DNA of 64,000 bases from Caulobacteraceae bacterium (GCA_031291645.1 JARLIQ010000119.1:38348-102347); one strand, 5' to 3'; counted from the stretch's first letter, positions 20,067 through 28,641 are shown. A program made the numbers and translations. The notes: generated from the letters alone by a model not told the origin.

Positions 20067-21453
20067 GGGCCGCCTCCAGTTCAGGCGCCGCATCCGGCTC
20101 CTGGCCGGACAGGGCGAAGTCGATGTCGACCGCCGATCTCTTGCCGTGCTCCACGGCCTCGACCGTGAGGTCACGGCCGCCGTAGCGGCAGTCGCCGCCG
20201 GCCCAGACCCTGGCGAGGCTGGTTCGACCGTTCGCGTCGGTGAGGATGCGCCCGCCTTTCAGGGCGATCGCTGCGCCCGTCGGTTCCGGCAGGTAGGTCT
20301 GGCCGATGGCCTTCAGCACCATGTCGGCCTCGATCGTGTGTTCCTCACCGGTGGTGACCAGCCGCCCGTCGACCAAGGCGGTCGCCGCCAGCCGCACGCC
20401 GGCGACTTCACCGTCCTCCTGCGCCACCGCCGTCGGCGCGGACCAGTATCGGATGGTCACGCCATGGGTCTGGGCCCAATGCCGCTCGGCCAGGGAAGCG
20501 GTCATGGTGTCCGGCCCGCGCCGGTAGACCATGGTCACCTCTTCCGCGCCTAGCAGCCGCGACTGGACGGCGGCGTCCACAGCGGTCATGCCGCCGCCGA
20601 TCACGACGACCCGCCGGCCGATCGGCACCTCAGCCGGACGTTCGGCCTGGCGCAGTTGCGCGATGAAGTCGACGGCGTCACGCACCGCCTCGCCAGTGGC
20701 CTCGCCGTCGACGCCGAGGGCGTTGGTTCCCGCAAGTCCCAACCCCAGGAACACGGCGTCATATTCATCGAGCAAGCTCTGCAGGGTGAAGTCGCGCCCG
20801 AGCATCTGCTGGCTGCGCGCCTCGATGCCGCCGATCGACAAGAGCCAGCGCACTTCGGCCTGAGCGAATGCGTCGGCGGCCTTGTAGGCGGCGATGCCAT
20901 ATTCGTTCAGTCCGCCAAGCTTGGCACGCGCGTCGAACAAGACGACCGCATGGCCCCGGCGGGCCAGTCCGTGAGCGCAGGCCAGGCCCGCCGGCCCGCC
21001 ACCGACCACGGCGATGCGCCGGCCCGTGTCGGCGGCCCGCCGGAACAGGGGTTCGCCCGGCTCGGCCAAATAGCCATCGACGGCGAAACGCTGCAGCGCC
21101 CCGATCTCGACCGGCTTAGCTTCACTGGCGTTGCGGACGCAGGCCTCTTCGCACAGCACCTCTGTCGGGCAGACCCGTGCGCACATGCCGCCCAGCGGAT
21201 TGGCTTCAAGGATGGCGCGGGCGGCGCCGCGGAGATTGTCCTGAGCGATCCGCTGGATGAAGCTCGGCACGTCAATGCCGGTTGGGCAGGCCGCGATGCA
21301 GGGCGCATCATAGCAATAGTAGCAGCGTTCGGCCTCGATCATGGCCTGGGCGCGCGTCAGCAGTGGATGGGCGTCGCTGAAGTTCCTGGCGTAGTCGGCT
21401 TCACTCAACCGCCCAGCGCGCAATCCGCAGGATCGTGTCGCGGGTGTCTCCAA
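20059..21453 (-). CDS. preT: Dihydropyrimidine dehydrogenase, NAD(P)H/FAD electron-transfer subunit (PreT-like)
   Basis: This 464-residue flavoprotein, related to the glutamate synthase small subunit, feeds electrons from NAD(P)H to PreA. The N-terminal Fe-S domain shows CYYCYDAPCIAACPTGID and GGMCARVCPTEVLCEEAC. An FAD-binding GGGPAGLACAHGLARRGH follows near residue 150, and the NAD(P) loop GGGMTAVDAA near 283. The start is an unusual TTG (21451-21453), supported by an AAGGAGAGG site about 7 bases upstream and by the lack of any ATG ahead of the first cysteines. It is first in the leftward pyrimidine operon. Confidence 0.9.
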   Translation of the reverse strand: METPATRSCGLRAGRLSEADYARNFSDAHPLLTRAQAMIEAERCYYCYDAPCIAACPTGIDVPSFIQRIAQDNLRGAARAILEANPLGGMCARVCPTEVLCEEACVRNASEAKPVEIGALQRFAVDGYLAEPGEPLFRRAADTGRRIAVVGGGPAGLACAHGLARRGHAVVLFDARAKLGGLNEYGIAAYKAADAFAQAEVRWLLSIGGIEARSQQMLGRDFTLQSLLDEYDAVFLGLGLAGTNALGVDGEATGEAVRDAVDFIAQLRQAERPAEVPIGRRVVVIGGGMTAVDAAVQSRLLGAEEVTMVYRRGPDTMTASLAERHWAQTHGVTIRYWSAPTAVAQEDGEVAGVRLAATALVDGRLVTTGEEHTIEADMVLKAIGQTYLPEPTGAAIALKGGRILTDANGRTSLARVWAGGDCRYGGRDLTVEAVEHGKRSAVDIDFALSGQEPDAAPELEAAHG

Positions 21454-21671
21454 GAGGCCTCTCCTTCAGCTGAATGCATGCGTTCGCCGGGCGAGGCCGA
21501 AACCCCGCCCCGACGCCTGCGCTCCCAATCCTTCGACGGCCCGTCCAAGACATCCGCCGGTCCTTGTCGCCTCGCCGCCAATAGAGGCGACGGATCGGGC
21601 CATCGAGCCCTTGCGCCATCCTTCCGGACCCCGGGCCTGGCGAACCATGCATCACATCGTCGGCTTGGGCG

Positions 21672-21699
21672 TCAATACATTTGTCGCATATATCGTCAA
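21672..21699 (-). promoter_or_regulatory. Candidate promoter of the leftward pyrimidine operon
   Basis: On the minus strand TTGACG (21694-21699) is followed after 16 bases by TATTGA (21672-21677), within a locally AT-rich stretch. It would leave a leader of about 200 bases before preT. The -10 match is only partial. Confidence 0.3.
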
Positions 21700-21706
21700 C
21701 TGTTGA
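21696..21706. promoter_or_regulatory. Palindrome TCAAC-T-GTTGA (operator candidate)
   Basis: This is a perfect 5-1-5 inverted repeat that overlaps the -35 hexamer of the candidate preT promoter. A regulator bound here would block the promoter. Which regulator binds is unknown; the HTH-fused PsuK encoded next door is one candidate. Confidence 0.35.
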
Positions 21707-21821
21707 GCGCGAAGGGGGTCGGCGCCTCATCCTTGGACACGCTTTGCCGAGGCCCGATGACGAGACGCCCGACCGGCGCGGGCCGCGCTGCGGCCACCCC
21801 GGGAGGCGCTCAAAACGGCGC

Positions 21822-21833
21822 AAACATCTGTTT
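21822..21833. promoter_or_regulatory. Palindrome AAACA-TC-TGTTT upstream of psuK
   Basis: This is a perfect 5-2-5 inverted repeat 56 bases before the psuK start, in a GC-rich setting where such AT-rich symmetry is uncommon. It may be an operator for psuK autoregulation. Confidence 0.35.
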
Positions 21834-21888
21834 ACAGCGTCGACACTTATATGGCAGTGTCCGCCTCGGGCCGAGTATAGGAGCGCCG

Positions 21889-23025
21889 GTGATCGAAAAG
21901 GATAAACTCAACGACCAGGAACGCGCCGTTCTTGATCGCATCGCCGCGGATCCGTTCGCAGGCCAGCAGGAAATTGCTGACAGCCTCGGCCTCGCCCGCC
22001 CCACCGTCGCCACCTACATCGCCCATCTCACGCGCAAGGGCTACCTGTTCGGCCGGGCCTATGTGCTGGCCGAAGCCAATCGCATCGTATGCGTCGGCGG
22101 CGCGACGGTGGACAGGAAATACCGCGCCTGCGAGCCCCTGCAGCAAGGCACCTCGAACCCGGTGACCAGTCGGCGCAGCTTCGGCGGCGTGGCCCGGAAC
22201 GTCGCCGAGACGCTCGCGCGGCTGGGCGCCCCCAGCAGTCTCATTTCCGTGGTCGGCGACGACGGCAGCGGCCACTCCCTGGTTCGGCATCTCCAGTCCT
22301 GCGGCGTCGACACGACGCGCGTCCTGATGGTGAGCGGCTACGCCACAGCCGAATACGCCGCCATCCTCAACGCGGACAACGAACTGGCGCTCGGCATCGC
22401 CGACATGGAGATCTTCGACTCCGTTACGATCGATGACATGCAGCGCTTCTGGCCGGCGATGGCCGGGGCGTCGTGGGTGTTCGCCGACTGCAACCTGCCC
22501 CCCGCCGTCCTCACCTGGCTGCGCGAGCGCCGAGTGGGCGCGCGCTTCCGGCTGGCGGTCGACGCCGTCTCCGCGGTCAAGGTGATGCATCTGCAGGCCG
22601 ACTTGACCGGCATCGACGTGCTCTTCCTGAACATGCAGGAAGCGGTCGCCCTTGTCGGAGAGTCCACCGCCCCGACCCCGCGCGCCCTCACCGCGGCGTT
22701 GCTGGCCCGCGGAGCCGGATCCGTCGTGCTGACGAACGGCGCCGGCGGCCTGGTCGTGGCGAGCGGCGCCAAGCTGATCAACCTCGCCGGCGTGAAAGCC
22801 AATGTCGTCGACGTCACCGGGGCGGGCGACGCGCTCATCGCGGGCACGCTCGCGCGGCTGCTACATGGCGAACAACTGCCGGAGGCTTGCCAGACCGGCA
22901 TGATCGCCGCGGTCCTTGCCGTAGAATCGGACGAGAGCGTCAACAGCTCGATCTCGGAACAACTGATCGAACGGAATCTACACAGACTTCCCGCAGCACC
23001 GAAGAGTCAGAAGAAGGCGTCTTGA
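21889..23025 (+). CDS. psuK: Pseudouridine kinase (PfkB family) with N-terminal winged-helix domain
   Basis: This 378-residue protein starts at a GTG with an AGGAG site about 6 bases upstream. Residues about 1-60 form a winged helix-turn-helix (LNDQERAVLDRIAADPFAG, then QQEIADSLGLARPTVATYI). The remainder is a PfkB sugar kinase, with a GGVARNVAETLARLG substrate motif and the ATP/anion-hole signature VVDVTGAGDALIAG near residue 305. It would phosphorylate pseudouridine at the 5' position. The kinase call as PsuK rests on the overlapping PsuG gene. The DNA-binding fusion suggests it may also act as a transcription factor sensing its substrate. Confidence 0.88.
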   Translation: MIEKDKLNDQERAVLDRIAADPFAGQQEIADSLGLARPTVATYIAHLTRKGYLFGRAYVLAEANRIVCVGGATVDRKYRACEPLQQGTSNPVTSRRSFGGVARNVAETLARLGAPSSLISVVGDDGSGHSLVRHLQSCGVDTTRVLMVSGYATAEYAAILNADNELALGIADMEIFDSVTIDDMQRFWPAMAGASWVFADCNLPPAVLTWLRERRVGARFRLAVDAVSAVKVMHLQADLTGIDVLFLNMQEAVALVGESTAPTPRALTAALLARGAGSVVLTNGAGGLVVASGAKLINLAGVKANVVDVTGAGDALIAGTLARLLHGEQLPEACQTGMIAAVLAVESDESVNSSISEQLIERNLHRLPAAPKSQKKAS

Positions 23026-23954
23026 TCCTCGATATGCTTACCAAAGACGATCTTCCCCTGGTGTTGTCGGACGAAGTGCGGGAAGCGGTCGAGACGGGCC
23101 AGCCGGTCGTCGCGCTGGAATCGACGATCATCACCCACGGCATGCCCTATCCGGAGAACGTCGCCACGGCCCGGGCGGTGGAGACCACCGTGCTGGAGCA
23201 CGGCGCCGTTCCGGCCACCATCGCCATCATCGGCGGACGCATCCACGTCGGCCTTGGCGCCGACATGCTTGAGTGGCTGGGCTCGGCCGTCGACGTCCTC
23301 AAGCTCAGCCGCGCCGACCTGGCCTATGCGATCGCGGCCGGACGGCACGGCTCCACCACGGTCGCGGCGACGATGATATGCGCCCGACTGGCGGGGATCG
23401 GCGTCTTCGCAACCGGCGGGATCGGCGGCGTGCACCGGGGCGTCGAACAGACAATGGACATATCCGCGGACCTGACGGAATTCACCCGCACCGACGTGGC
23501 CGTCGTCTGCGCCGGGGCCAAGGCGCTGCTGGACCTTCCCCGCACCCTCGAATACCTCGAAACCGAGGGTGTGCCCGTGGTCGGCTTCGGCACGGACGTC
23601 TTCCCGGCCTTCTGGAGCCGCGACAGCGGCCTGCCGACGCCGCTTCGGCTGGACACGCCGCAGGCCATCGCGGACATGATCCACATGCGCCGGCGCCTGG
23701 GGCTTGCCGGCGGGGTGGTGGTGGCCAATCCGGTTCCCGAGGCGGACGAAATCGCGGCCGAACAGATGGCCGCCTACATCGCCCAGGCGGTGGCGGATTC
23801 GAAGGGGATTTCGGGCAAGGGACTGACCCCCTTCCTGCTCGGCCGTATCCTGGAACTCACCGGCGGGCGCAGCCTGCAGACGAATATCGCCCTGGTCCAC
23901 AACAACGCGGCCCTGGCGGCCCGGCTCGCCATCGCATTGGGCCAGACGCCGTGA
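23022..23954 (+). CDS. psuG: Pseudouridine-5'-phosphate glycosidase
   Basis: This protein of about 310 residues breaks the C-C glycosidic bond of pseudouridine 5'-phosphate to give uracil and ribose 5-phosphate. Family motifs are VVALESTIITHGMPYPENV (near residue 30), the repeated PATIAIIGGRIHVGL, the active-site FATGGIGGVHRG and VVCAGAKALLDL, and KGLTPFLLGRILELTGG. The start is uncertain. A TTG at 23022 overlaps the psuK stop (TTGA) and has a GAAGG site; an ATG at 23034 lacks a well-placed site and would give 306 residues. Uracil made here can enter the leftward PreTA pathway. Confidence 0.93.
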   Translation: MILDMLTKDDLPLVLSDEVREAVETGQPVVALESTIITHGMPYPENVATARAVETTVLEHGAVPATIAIIGGRIHVGLGADMLEWLGSAVDVLKLSRADLAYAIAAGRHGSTTVAATMICARLAGIGVFATGGIGGVHRGVEQTMDISADLTEFTRTDVAVVCAGAKALLDLPRTLEYLETEGVPVVGFGTDVFPAFWSRDSGLPTPLRLDTPQAIADMIHMRRRLGLAGGVVVANPVPEADEIAAEQMAAYIAQAVADSKGISGKGLTPFLLGRILELTGGRSLQTNIALVHNNAALAARLAIALGQTP

Positions 23955-23973
23955 CGGCCGGAACATCGGTCGA

Positions 23974-25005
23974 ATGACCCGGGTCACGCGGCGAGGCCTA
24001 GTGGCGGGCGGGGCGGCGTGCATCGGCCTCGCGCCCCGGGCCGCGAGCGCCTCGGCCGGGTCGCTGATCATGACCACCTATGGCGGAAGCTGGGAGACGT
24101 TCTGGCGGCAGACCATCGCGCCGCGATTTGTCCAGCGCACCGGCGCTCACGTGACGCTCGATGTCGGGTTCGGACGCACCTTCAGCGCCAACCTGCGCGC
24201 GGCCGGGCCCGGGCGGTCGGACTATTCGATCCTGATGATGAACGAGAACTTCGTCGAGCCGCTCATCCGGGGTCGCTATTTCGAGCCGCTCGATCTCTCG
24301 CTGCTCAGCAACTACAAGGACCTCTATCCGGCGGCGCAAAGTCACAACGGCTATTCGCTGATCGGCATGATCTCGCCGATCGGGATCGGCTACCGGACAG
24401 ATTTGGTCAAGAAGCCGCCAACCTCCTGGCGGGACCTGTGGACCAATCCCGAGTTCCGTGGCCGGATCGGCCTCTACAACCTTCAAAACAGCGTCGGCAA
24501 GGCCACGGTCATGCTGGCCGGCCGCCTGTACGGCAAGGGCCCGACAGACATGGACGGAGCCTTCGCCGCCCTGCGGCGCCTAGGTCCGATCCTGCAGACG
24601 GACTTCAACATGTCCACCATGATGGGTACCGGCGAGATCATTGTCGCCCCCTACGATTTTGGCGAGATCGCGCGACTACGAAACCAAGGTCTTCCCGTAG
24701 CATGCGTTGCCCCAAAAGAAGGCATGATGATGTGGGACCAGAGCTTTACGATCTGCGCAGGTGCGCCGTCTCGACAACTGGCTTATCGATATCTGAACTT
24801 TCTTCTGGATCCAGAGATTCAATTGTTGCTCGCGCGTCGGTTCTTTGTTTCACCGGTAAACAGGAAGGTTGTCTTACCGCCTGATCTGCACGACGCCGTA
24901 CCGATAACTGGGTCCCAGATCGGCCGAATCCTACCCGCGGACTGGGCCTGGACGGATCGCAACGCCGTCGAACTCGACGCCCGCTGGTCTGACGCCTTCG
25001 AATGA
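23974..25005 (+). CDS. ABC transporter periplasmic substrate-binding protein (polyamine/SBP_bac_8 type)
   Basis: This 343-residue solute receptor has an N-terminal twin-arginine-like signal (TRRGLVAGGAAC, then a cleavage region near ASASA), so it is probably exported folded by Tat. Mature features include IMTTYGGSWETFWRQTI and GIGYRTDLVKKPPTSWRDLW, typical of PotD-like family 1 binding proteins. It starts 19 bases after psuG and precedes the transporter's ATPase and two permeases. Context favours a nucleoside-related ligand, but the family usually binds polyamines or similar cations. The last third is noticeably less GC-rich than its surroundings. Confidence 0.87.
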   Translation: MTRVTRRGLVAGGAACIGLAPRAASASAGSLIMTTYGGSWETFWRQTIAPRFVQRTGAHVTLDVGFGRTFSANLRAAGPGRSDYSILMMNENFVEPLIRGRYFEPLDLSLLSNYKDLYPAAQSHNGYSLIGMISPIGIGYRTDLVKKPPTSWRDLWTNPEFRGRIGLYNLQNSVGKATVMLAGRLYGKGPTDMDGAFAALRRLGPILQTDFNMSTMMGTGEIIVAPYDFGEIARLRNQGLPVACVAPKEGMMMWDQSFTICAGAPSRQLAYRYLNFLLDPEIQLLLARRFFVSPVNRKVVLPPDLHDAVPITGSQIGRILPADWAWTDRNAVELDARWSDAFE

Positions 25006-25051
25006 AATCGCGCTCCAGCGAGCCGACCGCTCGACCATTGATGGAACCCGC

Positions 25052-26110
25052 ATGACTGAGGTGGTCATCCAGGATCTGACGAAACGTTACGGCGCGGCCG
25101 CCGCCGTCGATTCGATCTCCCTATCGATCAGCGAAGGCGAATTCGTCTCGCTGCTGGGGCCTTCGGGGTGTGGGAAATCGACGACGCTACGGCTCGTCGC
25201 GGGCTTCGACCAGGCCGACGCGGGCAAAATCCTGTTCGACGGCCAGGACGTCTCGCCCCTGCCGCCCGAGCGGCGGGACATCGGCATGGTCTTCCAGTCC
25301 TACGCCCTGTTCCCCCATATGACGGTGGCGCAAAACCTCGCTTTCGGCCTTCAGATGCGCAAGGCGCCGCGGGCCGTCATCGAGGAGCGCGTGGCTCGCG
25401 CCCTTGATCTGGTGCGCCTCGACGGCAAGGCCGATCGCTATCCGCGCGAGCTGAGCGGCGGCCAGCAGCAACGCGTCGCCCTGGCGCGCGCGCTGGTGAT
25501 CGAGCCCAGAATCCTGCTGCTTGACGAGCCTCTGGCCAACCTGGACGCCAAGCTGCGGGACGAGATGCGGCTGTTCATCGGCGAACTGCAGCGCCGGGTC
25601 GGGATCACGACGATCTATGTGACCCACGACCAGGCCGAGGCGATGAACATGTCCGATCAGGTCGTCGTCATGTTCAAAGGCAGGATCGAACAACGCGGTT
25701 CGCCGCGGGACATCTACGAGCGTCCGAACGGACTCGAGGTTGCGACGTTCATCGGCCAGGCGAACTTTCTGTCCGCAACCGTGACCGTCGACACCGGGCG
25801 ATTGATGGCCCAAACGGCCCTTGGGACGCGGCCGCTTCCGCCGGAATCCGACGCCTCGCCTGGGCAGGTCCTGTCTGTCCTCGTGCGCCCCGAGGCGCTC
25901 ACCCTGACGGATTCGGCGGCCCCCGGCGCGGTCAGCGGCGTCGTCGAGCTCGCCCAGTACAACGGCGCCTTCACCGAATACCGCATCCGGCTGGCCGATC
26001 AGGAGACGGTGTGCGTCCAGACCCCGGGACCAGCCCGCCACAGCCGCGGCGTCGGCGTCGGGCTTCGCCTCGCGATGGATCCCCTCTGGCCGATCGGAAG
26101 CGACGCATGA
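25052..26110 (+). CDS. ABC transporter ATP-binding protein (PotA-like)
   Basis: This 352-residue ATPase has a Walker A GPSGCGKST (about residues 37-45), a Q-loop in FQSYALFPHMTV, the signature LSGGQQQRVALARAL, Walker B ILLLDEPLANLDAK and the switch histidine in TIYVTHDQAEA. A C-terminal TOBE domain follows (about 240-350). It energises import through the two permeases encoded next; its stop overlaps the first of them (ATGA). All catalytic residues are intact. Confidence 0.92.
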   Translation: MTEVVIQDLTKRYGAAAAVDSISLSISEGEFVSLLGPSGCGKSTTLRLVAGFDQADAGKILFDGQDVSPLPPERRDIGMVFQSYALFPHMTVAQNLAFGLQMRKAPRAVIEERVARALDLVRLDGKADRYPRELSGGQQQRVALARALVIEPRILLLDEPLANLDAKLRDEMRLFIGELQRRVGITTIYVTHDQAEAMNMSDQVVVMFKGRIEQRGSPRDIYERPNGLEVATFIGQANFLSATVTVDTGRLMAQTALGTRPLPPESDASPGQVLSVLVRPEALTLTDSAAPGAVSGVVELAQYNGAFTEYRIRLADQETVCVQTPGPARHSRGVGVGLRLAMDPLWPIGSDA

Positions 26111-26943
26111 GCCGCCGGCTGCTATTGATGCTGCCTGCGGCGCTGGTGCTGATCTTCCTCATCGTCCTGCCGTACGCCAATATCATCGTCATCAGCTTCC
26201 GCCCGCTCTCGCCGGACGGCGCCTATGGCCAGGGCTTCACCGCCGCGAACTACGTGACGGTGCTGACCAGCGCCCACTACTGGCGGCAAATCTGGACGAC
26301 CATCTGGATAGGGCTCGTCACCACGGCCCTCGCCCTGCTGCTGGGTTTTCCGGTGGCTTGGGACCTCGCGCGCAACCGCGGCCGCAGCCAGGCCCTGCGC
26401 CGGGCGATCGCCCTGTCGCCGCTGCTCGTCGGCATTGTCGTGCGATCCTATGGATGGACGATCCTCTTGGGCAACAACGGCGTCATCAACCGGCTGGCGA
26501 GGGCGCTGGGACTGACCCAGTCCATCATCCCGCTGATGTATAATCGGTTCGGGGTGATCGTGGCGCTGACCCACGTCTTCCTGCCGTTCATGATCCTGCC
26601 GATCATGGGGGTGCTGCAGGAGCTGGACCCGGCGCTCGAGCAGGCGGGCCGCAGCCTCGGCGCCTCGCCTCGGACCGCCTTCAGGCGCATCGTCCTGCCG
26701 CTCTGCCTGCCCGGCGTCCAGTCCGGCTGCGTGATGGTCTTCATCCTAACCATCAGCGCCTATGTGACGCCGATGCTCCTCGGCGGCATGCGGGTGAAGA
26801 CCATGCCGATGACGGTCGTCAGCACCCTGATCGACGCCTTCCGCTGGCCCCTGGGCGCCGCCCAGGCCCTGGTGCTCAGCCTCTGCGGCGGCCTGATCCT
26901 CATCGCCTTCATGCGCCTGACGCCCATGCGCTGGAACCGTTGA
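26107..26943 (+). CDS. ABC transporter permease (PotB-like)
   Basis: This 278-residue inner-membrane protein has about six helices. The cytoplasmic coupling motif EQAGRSLGASPRTAFRRIVLP (EAA loop) lies near residue 180. The ATG at 26107 overlaps the ATPase stop. It pairs with the next permease to form the channel of the importer. Confidence 0.9.
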   Translation: MSRRLLLMLPAALVLIFLIVLPYANIIVISFRPLSPDGAYGQGFTAANYVTVLTSAHYWRQIWTTIWIGLVTTALALLLGFPVAWDLARNRGRSQALRRAIALSPLLVGIVVRSYGWTILLGNNGVINRLARALGLTQSIIPLMYNRFGVIVALTHVFLPFMILPIMGVLQELDPALEQAGRSLGASPRTAFRRIVLPLCLPGVQSGCVMVFILTISAYVTPMLLGGMRVKTMPMTVVSTLIDAFRWPLGAAQALVLSLCGGLILIAFMRLTPMRWNR

Positions 26944-27728
26944 TGTCGCGACGCCGGGTTCTGTCCATCGTTTGCGCGGCGATCTACGCGTTCTTGCTGG
27001 CGCCGATCGTGGTCGTGATCATCGCGTCGTTTAACTCAGGCGCTTTCCTGACCTTTCCGCCGCAAGGGCTCTCACTGCGCTGGTATTCGACCTTCCTGCA
27101 CAATGAGGTCTTCATCCAGGCCTTCATGACCTCGATCCGGATCGCCGCCGTCGCGACGGGGGTGTCCGGCGTCATAGGCTCGATGGCCGCCCTGTTCACC
27201 GCGCGGGCGCAACCGGCCGTCGCGAACAGCGTGCGCATGGCCATGATCGCACCCATGCTGCTCCCCGAGGTGCTGACGGCGATCGGGCTGCTGTTCTATT
27301 TCTACGCCCTCGGGATCGGACTGCACCATTCGGTCGCCCTGATCGCCGGCCACATCCTGCTGACCCTGCCCTTTGTCTACATCAACGTATCGACCGCGCT
27401 GCGCGGATTCGACTGGTCATGGGAGCAGGCGGCGCGAAGTCTCGGGGCGTCTCCGCTGACCGCATTTCGCCGGGTTACCCTACCGATCATCAGGCCCGGC
27501 CTGATCAACGGATGTCTATTCGCCTTCATCGTGTCGTTCGACGCCTTCTCGACGTCATTTCTTCTGAAGGACATCGGGGTCGCGACGCTACCCCTGCAAC
27601 TATTTGACTATCTTAGATTGAATTTCACACCCGAGGCCGCCGCCGTCTCCAGCTTCACGGTGTTCGCCACCGTGCTCGTGATGCTGCTCGCGGAACGCCT
27701 TTCAGGCTCGCAAAGGCGGCGCCCCTAA
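26943..27728 (+). CDS. ABC transporter permease (PotC-like)
   Basis: This 261-residue second permease has six predicted helices and an EAA loop, WEQAARSLGASPLTAFRRVTLP, near residue 165. The ATG at 26943 shares one base with the previous stop (TGATG); a TTG three bases earlier is an alternative. It is last of the four importer genes and is followed by two inverted repeats. Confidence 0.9.
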   Translation: MSRRRVLSIVCAAIYAFLLAPIVVVIIASFNSGAFLTFPPQGLSLRWYSTFLHNEVFIQAFMTSIRIAAVATGVSGVIGSMAALFTARAQPAVANSVRMAMIAPMLLPEVLTAIGLLFYFYALGIGLHHSVALIAGHILLTLPFVYINVSTALRGFDWSWEQAARSLGASPLTAFRRVTLPIIRPGLINGCLFAFIVSFDAFSTSFLLKDIGVATLPLQLFDYLRLNFTPEAAAVSSFTVFATVLVMLLAERLSGSQRRRP

Positions 27729-27734
27729 AAACTG

Positions 27735-27769
27735 TTGTCGAAAGTTCAAATTGTTGTTGACTTCGACAA
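27735..27769. repeat. Inverted repeat TTGTCGAA / TTCGACAA
   Basis: Two perfect 8-base arms (27735-27742 and 27762-27769) are separated by 19 bases, just after the last permease gene. The spacing suits a dimeric regulator contacting successive helical turns, so it may be an operator for an internal promoter ahead of the oxygenase gene. The loop is long for a terminator. Confidence 0.4.
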
Positions 27770-27774
27770 GGGGG

Positions 27775-27799
27775 CTCTGGTGATGTTGGCTCACCAGAG
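27775..27799 (+). promoter_or_regulatory. Stem-loop at the oxygenase ribosome site
   Basis: CTCTGGTGA and TCACCAGAG form a perfect 9-base stem with a 7-base loop. The 3' arm runs into the GAGGGG ribosome site of the TauD-like gene (start 27811). No run of T follows, so a terminator is unlikely. Control of translation or RNA stability is more plausible. Confidence 0.45.
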
Positions 27800-27810
27800 G
27801 GGATAGCACC

Positions 27811-28641
27811 ATGCGGATCCAAAGCATCACCGATGACTTCGGTGGTACAGTCGAGGACATCGACCTTCGCACGATCGCCAACGGCGAAGTCACCGAGCTT
27901 CGTCTCGCCCTCGTACAGCGCGGTGTTTTGGTCTGCCGTTCTCAGACGTTACAGCCCGAAGACATCGTGAATTTCGCTCGGCATTTCGGCCCGGTGGAAT
28001 ATGGCGTGCGCGAGGACTTCCAATTACCAAGCAACCCCGACGTCTACGTGATTTCCAACATCGTTGAGAACGGTAAGCCGCTGGGCAACCCGAACGATGG
28101 ATTTGCCTGGCATACGGATCTCAGCTTCCTGGCGCATCCGACCGCCTTCACGTTTCTCTATGCGCTCGAGACCCCGCCGGAGGGCGCGAATACAGAATTC
28201 GCGAGCGCGGCGGTGAGCTACGACCGGCTGAGCGACGAGGAAAAGCGCCAGTACGGCCAGATCGCCGTCAGGCACAGCTATGAGATGCTGCACGGGACCC
28301 GCAAGGGGGCGCGTCCGCTGACCGAGGCGGAGCTGCTCGCGATGCCGGATGTCGTCCATCCGCTCGTCCGGACCCACCCCGACACGGCGCGCAAGGCCCT
28401 CTACCTCGGCCCCGACACCTCGCTGCCGATGGATATGGAGCCCGCCGCGGGGGACGCACTCATCCATTCGCTCATGGACCGAACGACGCAGCGCGAGCTG
28501 GTCTATTCCCACGCCTGGCGTCCAGGGGATCTGGTCGTGTGGGACAACCGCACGATGGTGCATCGCGCGACCGAATACGACCGCGGGCGCTACAGGCGCC
28601 TGATGCACCGCGTGACCGTGCGCGGCGAGCGGCCGAGCTGA
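27811..28641 (+). CDS. TauD/TfdA family 2-oxoglutarate/Fe(II) dioxygenase
   Basis: This 276-residue non-haem iron oxygenase has a complete metal triad: His101 and Asp103 in FAWHTDLSF, and His251 in MVHRATEYD. Arg residues in RYRRLMHRVTV would hold 2-oxoglutarate. Family members hydroxylate substrates such as taurine, 2,4-D, xanthine or carnitine precursors while turning 2-oxoglutarate into succinate and CO2. The substrate here cannot be named. It sits between the ABC importer and a TonB receptor, in a cluster with pseudouridine genes and another oxygenase, so an imported modified nucleoside or base is a reasonable guess. Confidence 0.87.
   Translation: MRIQSITDDFGGTVEDIDLRTIANGEVTELRLALVQRGVLVCRSQTLQPEDIVNFARHFGPVEYGVREDFQLPSNPDVYVISNIVENGKPLGNPNDGFAWHTDLSFLAHPTAFTFLYALETPPEGANTEFASAAVSYDRLSDEEKRQYGQIAVRHSYEMLHGTRKGARPLTEAELLAMPDVVHPLVRTHPDTARKALYLGPDTSLPMDMEPAAGDALIHSLMDRTTQRELVYSHAWRPGDLVVWDNRTMVHRATEYDRGRYRRLMHRVTVRGERPS

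Larger units (their letters stand above)
21454..21888. other. Divergent intergenic region between preT and psuK
   Basis: These 435 bases have no convincing gene; open frames here lack ribosome sites and recognisable protein. The right half holds two palindromes and promoter-like hexamers, listed separately. It probably carries the control sites for both the uracil-degrading operon (leftward) and the pseudouridine cluster (rightward). Confidence 0.6.

Noticed and set aside
20656..21888. Upstream extension of the psuK frame
   Set aside because: It overlaps preT on the opposite strand. The translated sequence resembles no family before the GTG at 21889, which has its own ribosome site.
27775..27799. 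Intrinsic terminator after the ABC permease genes
   Set aside because: The hairpin is perfect, but no T-tract follows and the ribosome site of the next gene begins at its edge. A translational role fits better.
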